Shown here piece after piece: positions 1 to 7,642 of a stretch of DNA of 64,000 bases (position 1 is its first letter; each line of letters begins with the position of its first letter). The stretch is from Roseiterribacter gracilis (GTDB lineage: Bacteria > Pseudomonadota > Alphaproteobacteria > BOG-932 > Roseiterribacteraceae): contig BOPV01000001.1 in assembly GCA_018332375.1 (NCBI GenBank), positions 1,860,001 to 1,924,000 on the forward strand, read 5' to 3'. The position numbers and the translations under genes are program-made. A model generated the notes under the pieces. That model did not search any database and had not been told where the DNA came from. It saw nothing but the letters and a program-made list of their open reading frames with translations.

Positions 1-165
1 CAGCTTGTCGGGCGGTGAATCCATCAGCAACGCCGGGCGCGGGCCGTCATGCAAACGGAAATAGCGGCGGAACGATGCGTCGGCCGGCAGTGCTTCGATG
101 CGTGCGCCGGCAAATCCCTGCTGCGCCAGAAAGCTCAGACGCTGCTGCGCGCGTTCGTCGGTCAT
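1..165 (-). CDS. AmgK-like aminoglycoside phosphotransferase-family kinase, N-terminal part
   Basis: Only the first 55 codons are in the window; the gene continues past base 1. The start ATG (165-163) overlaps the rppH stop as ATGA, so the gene is the coupled downstream partner of rppH. The visible N-terminus reads MTDERAQQRLSFLAQQ and then a DASFRRYFRL segment followed by MDSPPDK. That is the beginning of the kinase fold in phosphotransferases of the AmgK type (cell-wall sugar kinase: N-acetylmuramate/N-acetylglucosamine 1-phosphorylation in Pseudomonas peptidoglycan recycling). The catalytic half is not visible, so the substrate assignment is an inference from this short match. Confidence 0.72.
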   Translation of the reverse strand, partial: MTDERAQQRLSFLAQQGFAGARIEALPADASFRRYFRLHDGPRPALLMDSPPDKL

Positions 166-644
166 ACAGGTTGGGTAAAGCGTGCGAAGTCGCGCGCGAC
201 ACGTTCGTAGATCGCGCGCTTGAACGGCACGATCAGCAACGGGACGTCGGCCAGCGCAACCCATTTCCAGGCGTCGAATTCGGGCGGCTTTTCGACCGTC
301 AGATCAATCTCGCTGTCGGGACCGGTAAAGCGCATCGCAAGCCAGGCTTGGCGCTGACCTTTCCATTTGCCTTTCCAGCGATGGTTGGCGAGCGTTTCGG
401 CCGGCAGGTCGTAGCGCAGCCATTCCTCGACGCGGCCGAGCAGCTCAGCCGAACGCACGCCGACTTCTTCGGCCAGTTCGCGACGCGCCGCTTGTTCGAG
501 ATCTTCGTCGTCGTGGACGCCGCCTTGCGGCATCTGCCACGCGTCCGACGAACCGCGGCGGCGCGCGACCAGCACTTTGCCGTCGCGATTGAACAAAGCG
601 ACCCCGACATTGGGCCGATAGAACCGGTCCGTATCGTCCGTCAC
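162..644 (-). CDS. rppH: RNA pyrophosphohydrolase (Nudix)
   Basis: 160-residue Nudix hydrolase, the usual length for RppH, which removes pyrophosphate from the 5' end of triphosphorylated mRNA and so triggers decay. The N-terminus (FYRPNVGVALFNRDGKVLVA) and a complete Nudix box (GGVHDDEDLEQAARREL followed by AEEVGV) are present. A GTG start at 644-642 is chosen because homology starts there; the frame stays open further upstream only because it runs through the neighbouring gene. It begins 17 bp after the polysaccharide deacetylase stop and overlaps the AmgK-like gene by 4 bp, so it is an internal gene of the envC-ctpA run. No strong Shine-Dalgarno sequence precedes the GTG. Confidence 0.93.
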   Translation of the reverse strand: MTDDTDRFYRPNVGVALFNRDGKVLVARRRGSSDAWQMPQGGVHDDEDLEQAARRELAEEVGVRSAELLGRVEEWLRYDLPAETLANHRWKGKWKGQRQAWLAMRFTGPDSEIDLTVEKPPEFDAWKWVALADVPLLIVPFKRAIYERVARDFARFTQPV

Positions 645-660
645 GTGCAGCGATGCCGGC

Positions 661-2016
661 TTAGTTGGTCGATGCGACCGGGCCAGCACCGGATGCTGTG
701 GCCACGGCGCTGACCGGAACGGCGACGATGCCTTTTTGCGCCAAGGTGCCGAACCAGGCTTGCAGACGTTCGAGCGCAATCGGATGCGGACCGATGACGC
801 CGATCGCAAATCCCTTCTGCCGCGCCGTTGCTTCCAGTTCGGCAAGCGCCGTGTCGACGGCAACGCGCGTCGCGGGTGAATCCAGCACGCGATCGACGCT
901 GGCATAGGGCAGCCCCAACGCCTGCACGATCGGCGGCGATGCGCTCTGCGTCGCGGTGCGCAGTTCGAGATACAGCAGGCCGCGCTGGCGCAGCTGCGTC
1001 AGCACCGGCTTCATCGCGCCGCTATCGCCCTGAAAGCGCGAGCCGGCGGAATTGATGATCCCGACATAGCCCGACGCGCGCGATAGCATCGACAGAAGCC
1101 GCGTGCTGTTGTCGGTCTCGGTCGAGCTGGTCAGCAAAGTCTGCGGACCGGGATCGTCTTTCGGATACGAGGTCGGCTCCATCGGAACCGACAGCAGAAC
1201 TTCGTGGCCGGCCTTACGCGCGTCTTCGACCCAGAATTTGAGACGGTCGACGAACGGCGCAAAAGCGAGCGTCGCTTCGGGCGCTAGCTTGAGCGCGGTC
1301 ATCGAGGCTTCGTTGGCGAGGCCAAGGCCGGTGACCACGATCGCGACGCGCGGGCGTTTTTCGGCCGGGTCGGCAGGACGGCTATAGACGCGCCACGGCG
1401 CGCGGCCGTCGGCGCCGATCTTGGGCAGCGGGCCAGCCGGCGACTGTTCGGTGAGTTCGGCCACCGGGGCGGGCGGCAACGGGGCGGTGACCGTCTTCAA
1501 CGCCTCGGGCGCGGCGTTCGACATCGTCGGAACGTTGACGGTGGTGGTGCCCGGCGGCGTGCCTGGCGCGGTCGCGCCTGGGGTCGTGGTAGCCGGCGCG
1601 TTGGTGCCTGGTGCGGGTGGCGTACCGGCCGGCGGGGTCGTGCCTGGCGTCGCTGCCGGGGTGGCGTCGGCGGTCTTACGCTGGGGACCGACCGGCGTGA
1701 CGTCGAGCTTGGGCACCGGCGGCGGCTGCAGCACCGGCAGTTCGACCAGGGCGCCAACCGCAGGGGCCTTGTCGGGCGCACCCAGCGGGCCGGTATCGGG
1801 CTTGGCGCCCGGCGGTAGTTTTTCGATCGCGACTTCGACGGCGCCCAGGCTGGCGAGCTGACGGTTGGTCGTCGGCGAGGCCCACAGGAGCCACGCAGCA
1901 ACGCCGCTGATGAAAATGAGCAGGACAAGGCTCAGCCCGGCCAAGGGATGGATCTTGGATCCCCCCGACCTGCTGTCGCCCCCGCCTAGTCTGTGCTTCC
2001 GAATTCGCCAGCGCAC
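661..2016 (-). CDS. Divergent polysaccharide deacetylase family protein
   Basis: 451 residues. A basic N-terminal tail is followed by one membrane segment (about residues 27-46), a low-complexity linker rich in Pro, Ala, Thr and Gly (about 70-190), and a C-terminal domain of the divergent polysaccharide deacetylase family (DUF610) starting near PRVAIVVTGLGLA. It is predicted to be anchored in the inner membrane with the domain in the periplasm. Its place directly after envC and ctpA, conserved in alphaproteobacteria, points to a role in peptidoglycan remodelling at division. The family has no well-established reaction. The linker is highly repetitive at DNA level and would be expected to vary in length between strains. 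Confidence 0.88.
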   Translation of the reverse strand: MRWRIRKHRLGGGDSRSGGSKIHPLAGLSLVLLIFISGVAAWLLWASPTTNRQLASLGAVEVAIEKLPPGAKPDTGPLGAPDKAPAVGALVELPVLQPPPVPKLDVTPVGPQRKTADATPAATPGTTPPAGTPPAPGTNAPATTTPGATAPGTPPGTTTVNVPTMSNAAPEALKTVTAPLPPAPVAELTEQSPAGPLPKIGADGRAPWRVYSRPADPAEKRPRVAIVVTGLGLANEASMTALKLAPEATLAFAPFVDRLKFWVEDARKAGHEVLLSVPMEPTSYPKDDPGPQTLLTSSTETDNSTRLLSMLSRASGYVGIINSAGSRFQGDSGAMKPVLTQLRQRGLLYLELRTATQSASPPIVQALGLPYASVDRVLDSPATRVAVDTALAELEATARQKGFAIGVIGPHPIALERLQAWFGTLAQKGIVAVPVSAVATASGAGPVASTN

Positions 2017-2050
2017 GCGCGCAATCCCCTTCGCGCTTGTCTGCGGCGAA

Positions 2051-3436
2051 TCAATTGACCGCGCGCGTGTTGAACATCGCTACTCCGCGCAGAAGGTCCA
2101 GCGCTCTTGAGAGCTGATAGTCCACTTCCGGCGGCGCGTTGACATTTGCGCCCGAGGGTTTGGCAGGTTTTGCCGACGAAATCTCGGCTGGCGCGGCCCC
2201 GACGCCGGGTTCGCCCGGTCCGCCGGCGGGCGGAGCGGCCGGGGTCGTGGGCTTGCCATCGGTCTTCAGCGTGTCCGGATTCGACAGCGCCCCCTTGAGG
2301 TCGGCTTCGCGACGGCCGCTGCCCAGCGAGGCGACTTCCTCGACCTTGGCGGCCTTCACTTCGATGTCCGGCGTGATGCCCTTGGCCTGGATCGATTTGC
2401 CCGACGGCGTGAAGTAGCGCGCCGTCGTCAGTCGCATCGCCCCATGGTTCTTGAGTTCCATGATGGTCTGGACCGAGCCTTTGCCGAAGCTCTGCGTGCC
2501 CATCAGGATCGCGCGGTGATGGTCCTGCAGCGCGCCGGCGACGATTTCCGAGGCCGACGCCGAACCGCCATTGATCAGCACGATCACCGGCAGGCCGTTG
2601 GCGAGATCGCCCGGCTTTGCGTTCACGCGTTCGACGTCTTCCGAATGACGGCCGCGCGTCGAGACGATCTCGCCCTTGTCGAGGAACGTGTCCGAGACGC
2701 TGATCGCCTGGGTCAGCAGACCACCCGGATTGTTGCGCAGGTCGAGCACGTAGCCGAGCAGCTTGCCGGCCGTCTTTTGCTTGATTTCCGCAATCGCTTT
2801 TTCGAGGCCCGGCTGGGTCTGCTCGTTGAACGAGGAAATGCGGATGTAGCCGATGGTTTCGCCCTCAACGCGGTACTTCACCGACTGGACGCGGATCTGT
2901 TCGCGCTTGAGGTTGATTTCGATCGGGTCGGTGACGTCGGGACGGCGGATCGTGATCTTCACGTCGGTGCCCGGCTTGCCGCGCATCTTCTCGACCGCTT
3001 CGTTGAGGCCGATGCCGACGATCTGCTCGCCGTTCAAATGCGTGATGTAGTCACCGGACTTCACGCCGGCGCGCGACGCGGGCGTATCGTCGATCGGCGA
3101 AATGACTTTGACGACGCCGTTCTCGATGCCGACTTCAATCCCAAGCCCGCCAAACTCGCCGCGGGTTTGGACTTGCATGTCCTTGTAGAGCTTCTCGTTC
3201 ATGTAGGACGAGTGCGGGTCGAGCGACGACAACATGCCGTTGATCGCAGCTTCGATCAGCTTGGCGTCTTCGACCGGCTCGACATATTCGCTGCGGATCT
3301 GTTCGAACACGTCGCCGAACAGATTGAGCTGCTTGTACGTCTCGGAGCTTTTGCTGTCCGCGACGGCATAACCAACCGGTCCTGCCAGTAGCGCCGTGCC
3401 AAGCACTGCTGCGCCAATTTTCAGCGTGGTGCGCAT
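2051..3436 (-). CDS. ctpA: Carboxy-terminal processing protease, S41 family
   Basis: 461-residue periplasmic tail-specific protease. A signal peptide or N-terminal anchor (residues 1-27) is followed by a PDZ domain (about 90-170) and the S41 catalytic core. The nucleophile Ser lies in GGSASASEIVAGAL and the general-base Lys in GTQSFGKGSVQT. The C-terminal tail is Pro/Ala-rich. The ATG directly abuts the envC stop (TAAATG), implying coupling to envC. CtpA-type proteases control peptidoglycan endopeptidases and outer-membrane protein maturation in other Gram-negatives; the substrate here is not known. Confidence 0.95.
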   Translation of the reverse strand: MRTTLKIGAAVLGTALLAGPVGYAVADSKSSETYKQLNLFGDVFEQIRSEYVEPVEDAKLIEAAINGMLSSLDPHSSYMNEKLYKDMQVQTRGEFGGLGIEVGIENGVVKVISPIDDTPASRAGVKSGDYITHLNGEQIVGIGLNEAVEKMRGKPGTDVKITIRRPDVTDPIEINLKREQIRVQSVKYRVEGETIGYIRISSFNEQTQPGLEKAIAEIKQKTAGKLLGYVLDLRNNPGGLLTQAISVSDTFLDKGEIVSTRGRHSEDVERVNAKPGDLANGLPVIVLINGGSASASEIVAGALQDHHRAILMGTQSFGKGSVQTIMELKNHGAMRLTTARYFTPSGKSIQAKGITPDIEVKAAKVEEVASLGSGRREADLKGALSNPDTLKTDGKPTTPAAPPAGGPGEPGVGAAPAEISSAKPAKPSGANVNAPPEVDYQLSRALDLLRGVAMFNTRAVN

Positions 3437-4645
3437 TTAACCGCTCCGTCCTTTGACCGATGTCGCCTGCTGCGGATCGATAGGGTGGCCGTCTCGTCTG
3501 AACTCGAAGTAAAGGTCCGGCCTCTCGCCTGCGTCGGACGGCATAATCCCGACCGGCTCGCCCGCTCCGACCGAGGCGCCGACAGCCGCGTCGACACGCC
3601 CAAATCCAGCGATTAGCGAATGATATCCACCCGGATGTTCGAGGATCAAGATCCGCCCATAACTCCGGAATAGACCTGCAAAACGTACTTTCCCCGCCAG
3701 CGGCGCTGTAACAGTCGCACCGGCGCGCGTCGCGATCGTGATGCCGCGCGCAGCCGATCCAACATCGTCAGTCTGGCCATAGCGCACGCGAACCGTACCG
3801 GCGACCGGATAGGCGCCGCTTGAAACCAAGGGTCCGTGCGGCGTTTCCCGTTCAGCAGGTGGCGCCTTGCCTTTCGCCTTCGCTGCTTTCGCCGCCGCAG
3901 CCGCCCGCGCCTCTTCGGCACGCTGCTGTGCCTCAATCTTGGCCATCAGGTCGCGCAGATCCTTCGCGTCGCGTGACAGCGACGTGATCCGGTCCTCTTC
4001 AGCGCGACGATCGGCCTCGGTCTTGGTGGCCAGTTGCTGCCGCTTTTCCAGCAGCGATCCCAAGCTGACCTGCTGCAGTTTGAGCGCCTGTTCGGCGCGC
4101 TGCGCGTCGCGCCGCTTGCCATCGAGGCCACGACGAAGTTCGGCCAGCCGCACCAATTCCTGATTCAGCGCGCGCGCCCGCTCGGCAATCGACGGCACCG
4201 CCGCGCGCATCAACAGCGCCGCGCGCGCAGAATCGATCGGCGTGTCAGGAAACGCGACCAGACTTTCGGTCGGCAAGGTCGCAACCCGCGTCAAGGCCAA
4301 CAGCAATTGCGCCAGGTTGGCGCGTTCATGCTCCAGCGCTTCGCTGCGTCGCTTTTCATCGTCGCTCGCCTGCGCAAGACCGCGTTCGGCATCCGACAAT
4401 TCCTGCTCGCGCGCCCGCACCTGCGCCGCCGATTGGGTCAGGTCTCCGCGCAGCGAGTCCATCTCGCGCGCCAATGTCTCGCGTTGCTTGGCAAGTTCGG
4501 CCGCGCGCGCTTTGCGCTGCTCGACTTCGCGCTCGATCTTTTTGAGTTTCTCGGCCGGCGCCTGTGCCCTAGCAAATGAAATGGGCGCAAACGGCGCTGC
4601 AAGCAGCAGCGCCGTGAGCAGCAGAAGGGTGCGCGTCGCGATCAG
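3437..4645 (-). CDS. envC: Murein hydrolase activator EnvC-like protein
   Basis: A signal peptide is followed by a long coiled coil (AEKLKKIEREVEQRKARAAE onward, roughly residues 30-250) and a C-terminal LytM/M23 domain. That domain looks catalytically degenerate: the usual zinc-binding His/Asp positions are replaced (LYFEFRRDGHP in place of the HxH motif), as in EnvC proteins that activate amidases rather than cut peptidoglycan. No ATG, GTG or TTG lies near the signal peptide. The best start is CTG 4645-4643, which overlaps the gpmI stop as CTGA and has AGCAGG five bases upstream. ATC at 4642 is the alternative. Upstream in-frame sequence is gpmI read out of frame. Confidence 0.88.
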   Translation of the reverse strand: MIATRTLLLLTALLLAAPFAPISFARAQAPAEKLKKIEREVEQRKARAAELAKQRETLAREMDSLRGDLTQSAAQVRAREQELSDAERGLAQASDDEKRRSEALEHERANLAQLLLALTRVATLPTESLVAFPDTPIDSARAALLMRAAVPSIAERARALNQELVRLAELRRGLDGKRRDAQRAEQALKLQQVSLGSLLEKRQQLATKTEADRRAEEDRITSLSRDAKDLRDLMAKIEAQQRAEEARAAAAAKAAKAKGKAPPAERETPHGPLVSSGAYPVAGTVRVRYGQTDDVGSAARGITIATRAGATVTAPLAGKVRFAGLFRSYGRILILEHPGGYHSLIAGFGRVDAAVGASVGAGEPVGIMPSDAGERPDLYFEFRRDGHPIDPQQATSVKGRSG

Positions 4646-6192
4646 GTTTGCCTGCTGAGCAGGCTGTGGCCTGTCATCTCGGGCGGTTGTGGTTGCTGCA
4701 TCAACGCCAGCAACGTCGGCGCGATATCGGCAAGACGTCCGTTGTTCATGCCCACCACACCCGCCGGCGCGTCGACCAACACGATCGGCACTTTGTTCAG
4801 CGTGTGCGCGGTGTGCGGTCCGCCGGTTTCCGGGTCGAGCATCAGTTCGCAATTGCCGTGATCGGCGGTGACCAGCATCGCACCGCCCTGGCGTTCGACC
4901 GACGCGACGATCTTCCCCAAACCGGCATCGACCGCTTCGACTGCTTTGATCGCAGCCGACAGCGAACCGGTATGACCGACCATGTCGGGATTGGCGTAAT
5001 TCATCACCACCAGATCGTACTGCCCGGTGTCGATTGCGGCTGCAACCTTGTCGGTCAATTCGGCGGCCGACATTTCCGGCTGCAAATCGTACGTCGCGAC
5101 TTTCGGCGACGGGACCATGATCCGGTCTTCGCCTGCATAGGGTTCTTCGCGGCCGCCGTTGAAGAAGAAGGTCACGTGCGGATATTTCTCGGTCTCGGCT
5201 GCACGCAGCTGCCTCAGCCCAGCATCCGCAACCAACTGACCCAGCACATGCGTCAGTGATTGCGGCGGATACATCGTCGCGACCAGCTTGTTCAGCGCTT
5301 CGGAATATTCGGCAACGCCAGTCGCACCGACGAACTTGATCGCGCGGTGGCGCGCAAATCCTTCGAACTTGGCGTCAAGCAAAGCGGCCAATGTCTGGCG
5401 CACCCGATCGGCGCGGAAATTTGCACACAGGATTCCGTCGCCATCCTGCATGCCTTTGTAGTCGCCGATCACCGTCGCCGGCACGAATTCGTCGGTGACC
5501 TTGTCCTTGTAGGCTTGCTCGATCGCAGTGACTGCATCGGGCGCCGTCGTCACGCCTTTTGCGTCGACCATCGCATCATAGGCGGCCTGCACGCGTTCCC
5601 AACGCTTGTCGCGATCCATCGCGTAATAGCGCCCGATCACGGTGCCGATGCGCGCATTCTTGAGCTTGGCCAGTTCGGTCGCAAACCAGCGCACTTGTTC
5701 GGCGGCGCTTTGCGGCGGCACGTCGCGACCGTCGGTCCAGACATGCACGACCACGGGCACGCCCGCCTCGCTGACCGCTTGTGCAAGACCCAACACGTGC
5801 GACTGGTGCGAATGCACGCCGCCGGGTGAAACCAATCCCATCAACTGGCAGGTGCCGCCGCTTTGTTTGAGCTTGGCGAGCAAACCGGTCAGCGCAGGGT
5901 TGCGCGCGAAGTCGCCTTCTTTGAGCGCCTTGTCGAGCCGCGGCAGTTCCTGCAGCACGACACGGCCGGCGCCGAGATTGGTGTGACCGACTTCGGAATT
6001 GCCGATCTGCCCGTGCGGCAAGCCGACATCTTCTTCGGACGCCTGCAGAAAAGCGCGCGGACCTTTGGCCCACAGACGATCGAAGTTCGGCTTCTTCGCC
6101 TGCGCGACGGCGTTATCGGCCGTTTCTTCGCGCCAGCCGAAACCGTCGAGAATGCAAAGCACGACGGGACGCGGCGGTTTCTTATCGGTCAT
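4642..6192 (-). CDS. gpmI: 2,3-bisphosphoglycerate-independent phosphoglycerate mutase
   Basis: 516 residues, the family's normal length. Catalyses 3-phosphoglycerate to 2-phosphoglycerate conversion in glycolysis and gluconeogenesis using two metal ions. The metal-binding Asp is in LCILDGFG (Asp16), the phosphorylated Ser in GQIGNSEVGHTNLGAGR (Ser66), and the second metal site includes VTADHGNCE near the C-terminus. It starts 52 bp after the acvB stop and shares a 4-base overlap with envC, so a glycolytic enzyme is translationally linked to cell-wall genes. This neighbourhood is common in alphaproteobacteria. Confidence 0.97.
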   Translation of the reverse strand: MTDKKPPRPVVLCILDGFGWREETADNAVAQAKKPNFDRLWAKGPRAFLQASEEDVGLPHGQIGNSEVGHTNLGAGRVVLQELPRLDKALKEGDFARNPALTGLLAKLKQSGGTCQLMGLVSPGGVHSHQSHVLGLAQAVSEAGVPVVVHVWTDGRDVPPQSAAEQVRWFATELAKLKNARIGTVIGRYYAMDRDKRWERVQAAYDAMVDAKGVTTAPDAVTAIEQAYKDKVTDEFVPATVIGDYKGMQDGDGILCANFRADRVRQTLAALLDAKFEGFARHRAIKFVGATGVAEYSEALNKLVATMYPPQSLTHVLGQLVADAGLRQLRAAETEKYPHVTFFFNGGREEPYAGEDRIMVPSPKVATYDLQPEMSAAELTDKVAAAIDTGQYDLVVMNYANPDMVGHTGSLSAAIKAVEAVDAGLGKIVASVERQGGAMLVTADHGNCELMLDPETGGPHTAHTLNKVPIVLVDAPAGVVGMNNGRLADIAPTLLALMQQPQPPEMTGHSLLSRQT

Positions 6193-6244
6193 TGGATCCT
6201 CGAAAACAAACTGGCACCGAGAACGTCACGCACAGGCGACGGTT

Positions 6245-7642
6245 TCAGCGCGCGCCGACCTTCTTGGAGGTGGCGATGATCTGGTCCGCAATCTCGCGGT
6301 ACTTGAACCCAAGATGATGGCCGCCGGGCATTTCGACTCGCTCGTCGATCGGCGCGTCTTTCTGCGTGCAGATCGTCTTGTCCTTGTCGTCGACGCCGTA
6401 GAAGCACTGGAAGTAGATGTCATCCAGCTTGGCGATCTCGGGCAGGATCGGTTTGCCGTGTCCGCTTTGCATGCCGAGATAGCCGGTCATGAAAATCTGA
6501 AAATCGGCGAACGGCCCCGGCCCCAACATCGTCACCAGCTTGACGTCGTCGCGCACGCGTTCGGGAACGCGGTTCAACATCGCGGGCAGCATCTCGCCGC
6601 CCATCGAATAGCCGATGACGACGACGCCCTTCTTTGCCCACACACTGCGGTAGCGATTCAGAATCCGCTGGAAATCGGTCGCAACCGTCTCGGGCTTCTT
6701 CTCTTTCCAGAAGTAGCGAAGGATATCGACGCCGACGACGAAATAGCCGTCCTGGGCGAGGAAGCTGCCGATCTGGCGATCAATGTCGCGCCAGCCGCCG
6801 TCGCCCGAATAAAACACGACCAGCGGACGATCCTTGCGCACGCCGTCAGCGGGCGGGATTTCGATGGTCGGAATGTCGCCCATCGAATTTTCGCGCGCGT
6901 TGTAGGTCTCGGTGATCTTGATCCCGTCGAGAATCGCCTGTTGCGCATCTTCGGTCGCAGGCAGCACCGTCGCGTCAGCATTCTGTTTGCCGAAAGCGTC
7001 GCGCGCCGGACCTTCAAAGCCCGCGGCCGGCGTGTAGACCCACGGCGTTTCCTTGTTGGGCCAACCTTTGTAGACGCGCTTGCCGTCCTGCGTGTCGAAC
7101 GGCAGGCAGATCTGTTTCTTCAATGGCTCGACCGGTGCGAAACGCACGCCAATGCCGGCATTGAAGGTGTTGGGCAATGCCGTGCCGATCGCCGACCAGA
7201 CGATAAAGGCGCCCGCGCCTTCACCGGTCAGGTAAGCCTGGTGATACTCAGCGAAATCGAGCGTGCGTTCGACGTCGCGCACCATCAGGTCGAAATCGCC
7301 GTTGAGGCACATCTGCCCGTCAGGTTGCGCTTCGATCGTCGCGATGTAGCGCGCGCCGTCGACACCCAGCACGGTGCGGCCGGTCGCAACCAGCGCGTTC
7401 GCCAGTTTTTCGTCCGCCTCGCTCCAGGTCGCGTTCGACACGAAGACGATCAGGTCTTTGACCTTGCCGGGCGGCGAGAAAACTTTGACCGCACCGAAAC
7501 GGCCGAACTCGACATCCTTCACCTGCACGGCGGCCATCTGCACGCCGGATTGGGTCTGGGCGTGCGCCGGTGCCGCAGAGCACGGACACGGCGCGCACAG
7601 CCCGATCACGACCAGCAAGGAGAAGAATCGGCGAAAGATCAC
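6245..7642 (-). CDS. acvB: AcvB/VirJ-family alpha/beta hydrolase (AtvA-like)
   Basis: 465 residues with a signal peptide (VIFRRFFSLLVVIGLC onward) and two VirJ-type alpha/beta-hydrolase repeats; the second carries the nucleophile elbow GYSMGGE. The GTG start (7642-7640) overlaps the lpiA stop as GTGA. In Agrobacterium and Rhizobium the AcvB/AtvA protein is encoded next to lpiA and hydrolyses lysyl-phosphatidylglycerol in the periplasm, balancing the lipid made by LpiA. The same order and overlap here supports that role. The frame extends upstream of the GTG only through lpiA and lacks a signal peptide if started earlier. Confidence 0.9.
   Translation of the reverse strand: MIFRRFFSLLVVIGLCAPCPCSAAPAHAQTQSGVQMAAVQVKDVEFGRFGAVKVFSPPGKVKDLIVFVSNATWSEADEKLANALVATGRTVLGVDGARYIATIEAQPDGQMCLNGDFDLMVRDVERTLDFAEYHQAYLTGEGAGAFIVWSAIGTALPNTFNAGIGVRFAPVEPLKKQICLPFDTQDGKRVYKGWPNKETPWVYTPAAGFEGPARDAFGKQNADATVLPATEDAQQAILDGIKITETYNARENSMGDIPTIEIPPADGVRKDRPLVVFYSGDGGWRDIDRQIGSFLAQDGYFVVGVDILRYFWKEKKPETVATDFQRILNRYRSVWAKKGVVVIGYSMGGEMLPAMLNRVPERVRDDVKLVTMLGPGPFADFQIFMTGYLGMQSGHGKPILPEIAKLDDIYFQCFYGVDDKDKTICTQKDAPIDERVEMPGGHHLGFKYREIADQIIATSKKVGAR

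Noticed and set aside
1497..1861. Repetitive GC-rich segment that could be read as a tandem repeat or CRISPR-like array
   Set aside because: It encodes the Pro/Ala/Thr linker of the divergent polysaccharide deacetylase; units are irregular and there are no spacers.
2444..3391. 315-codon plus-strand frame opposite ctpA
   Set aside because: Shadow of ctpA, whose catalytic Ser/Lys motifs are intact.
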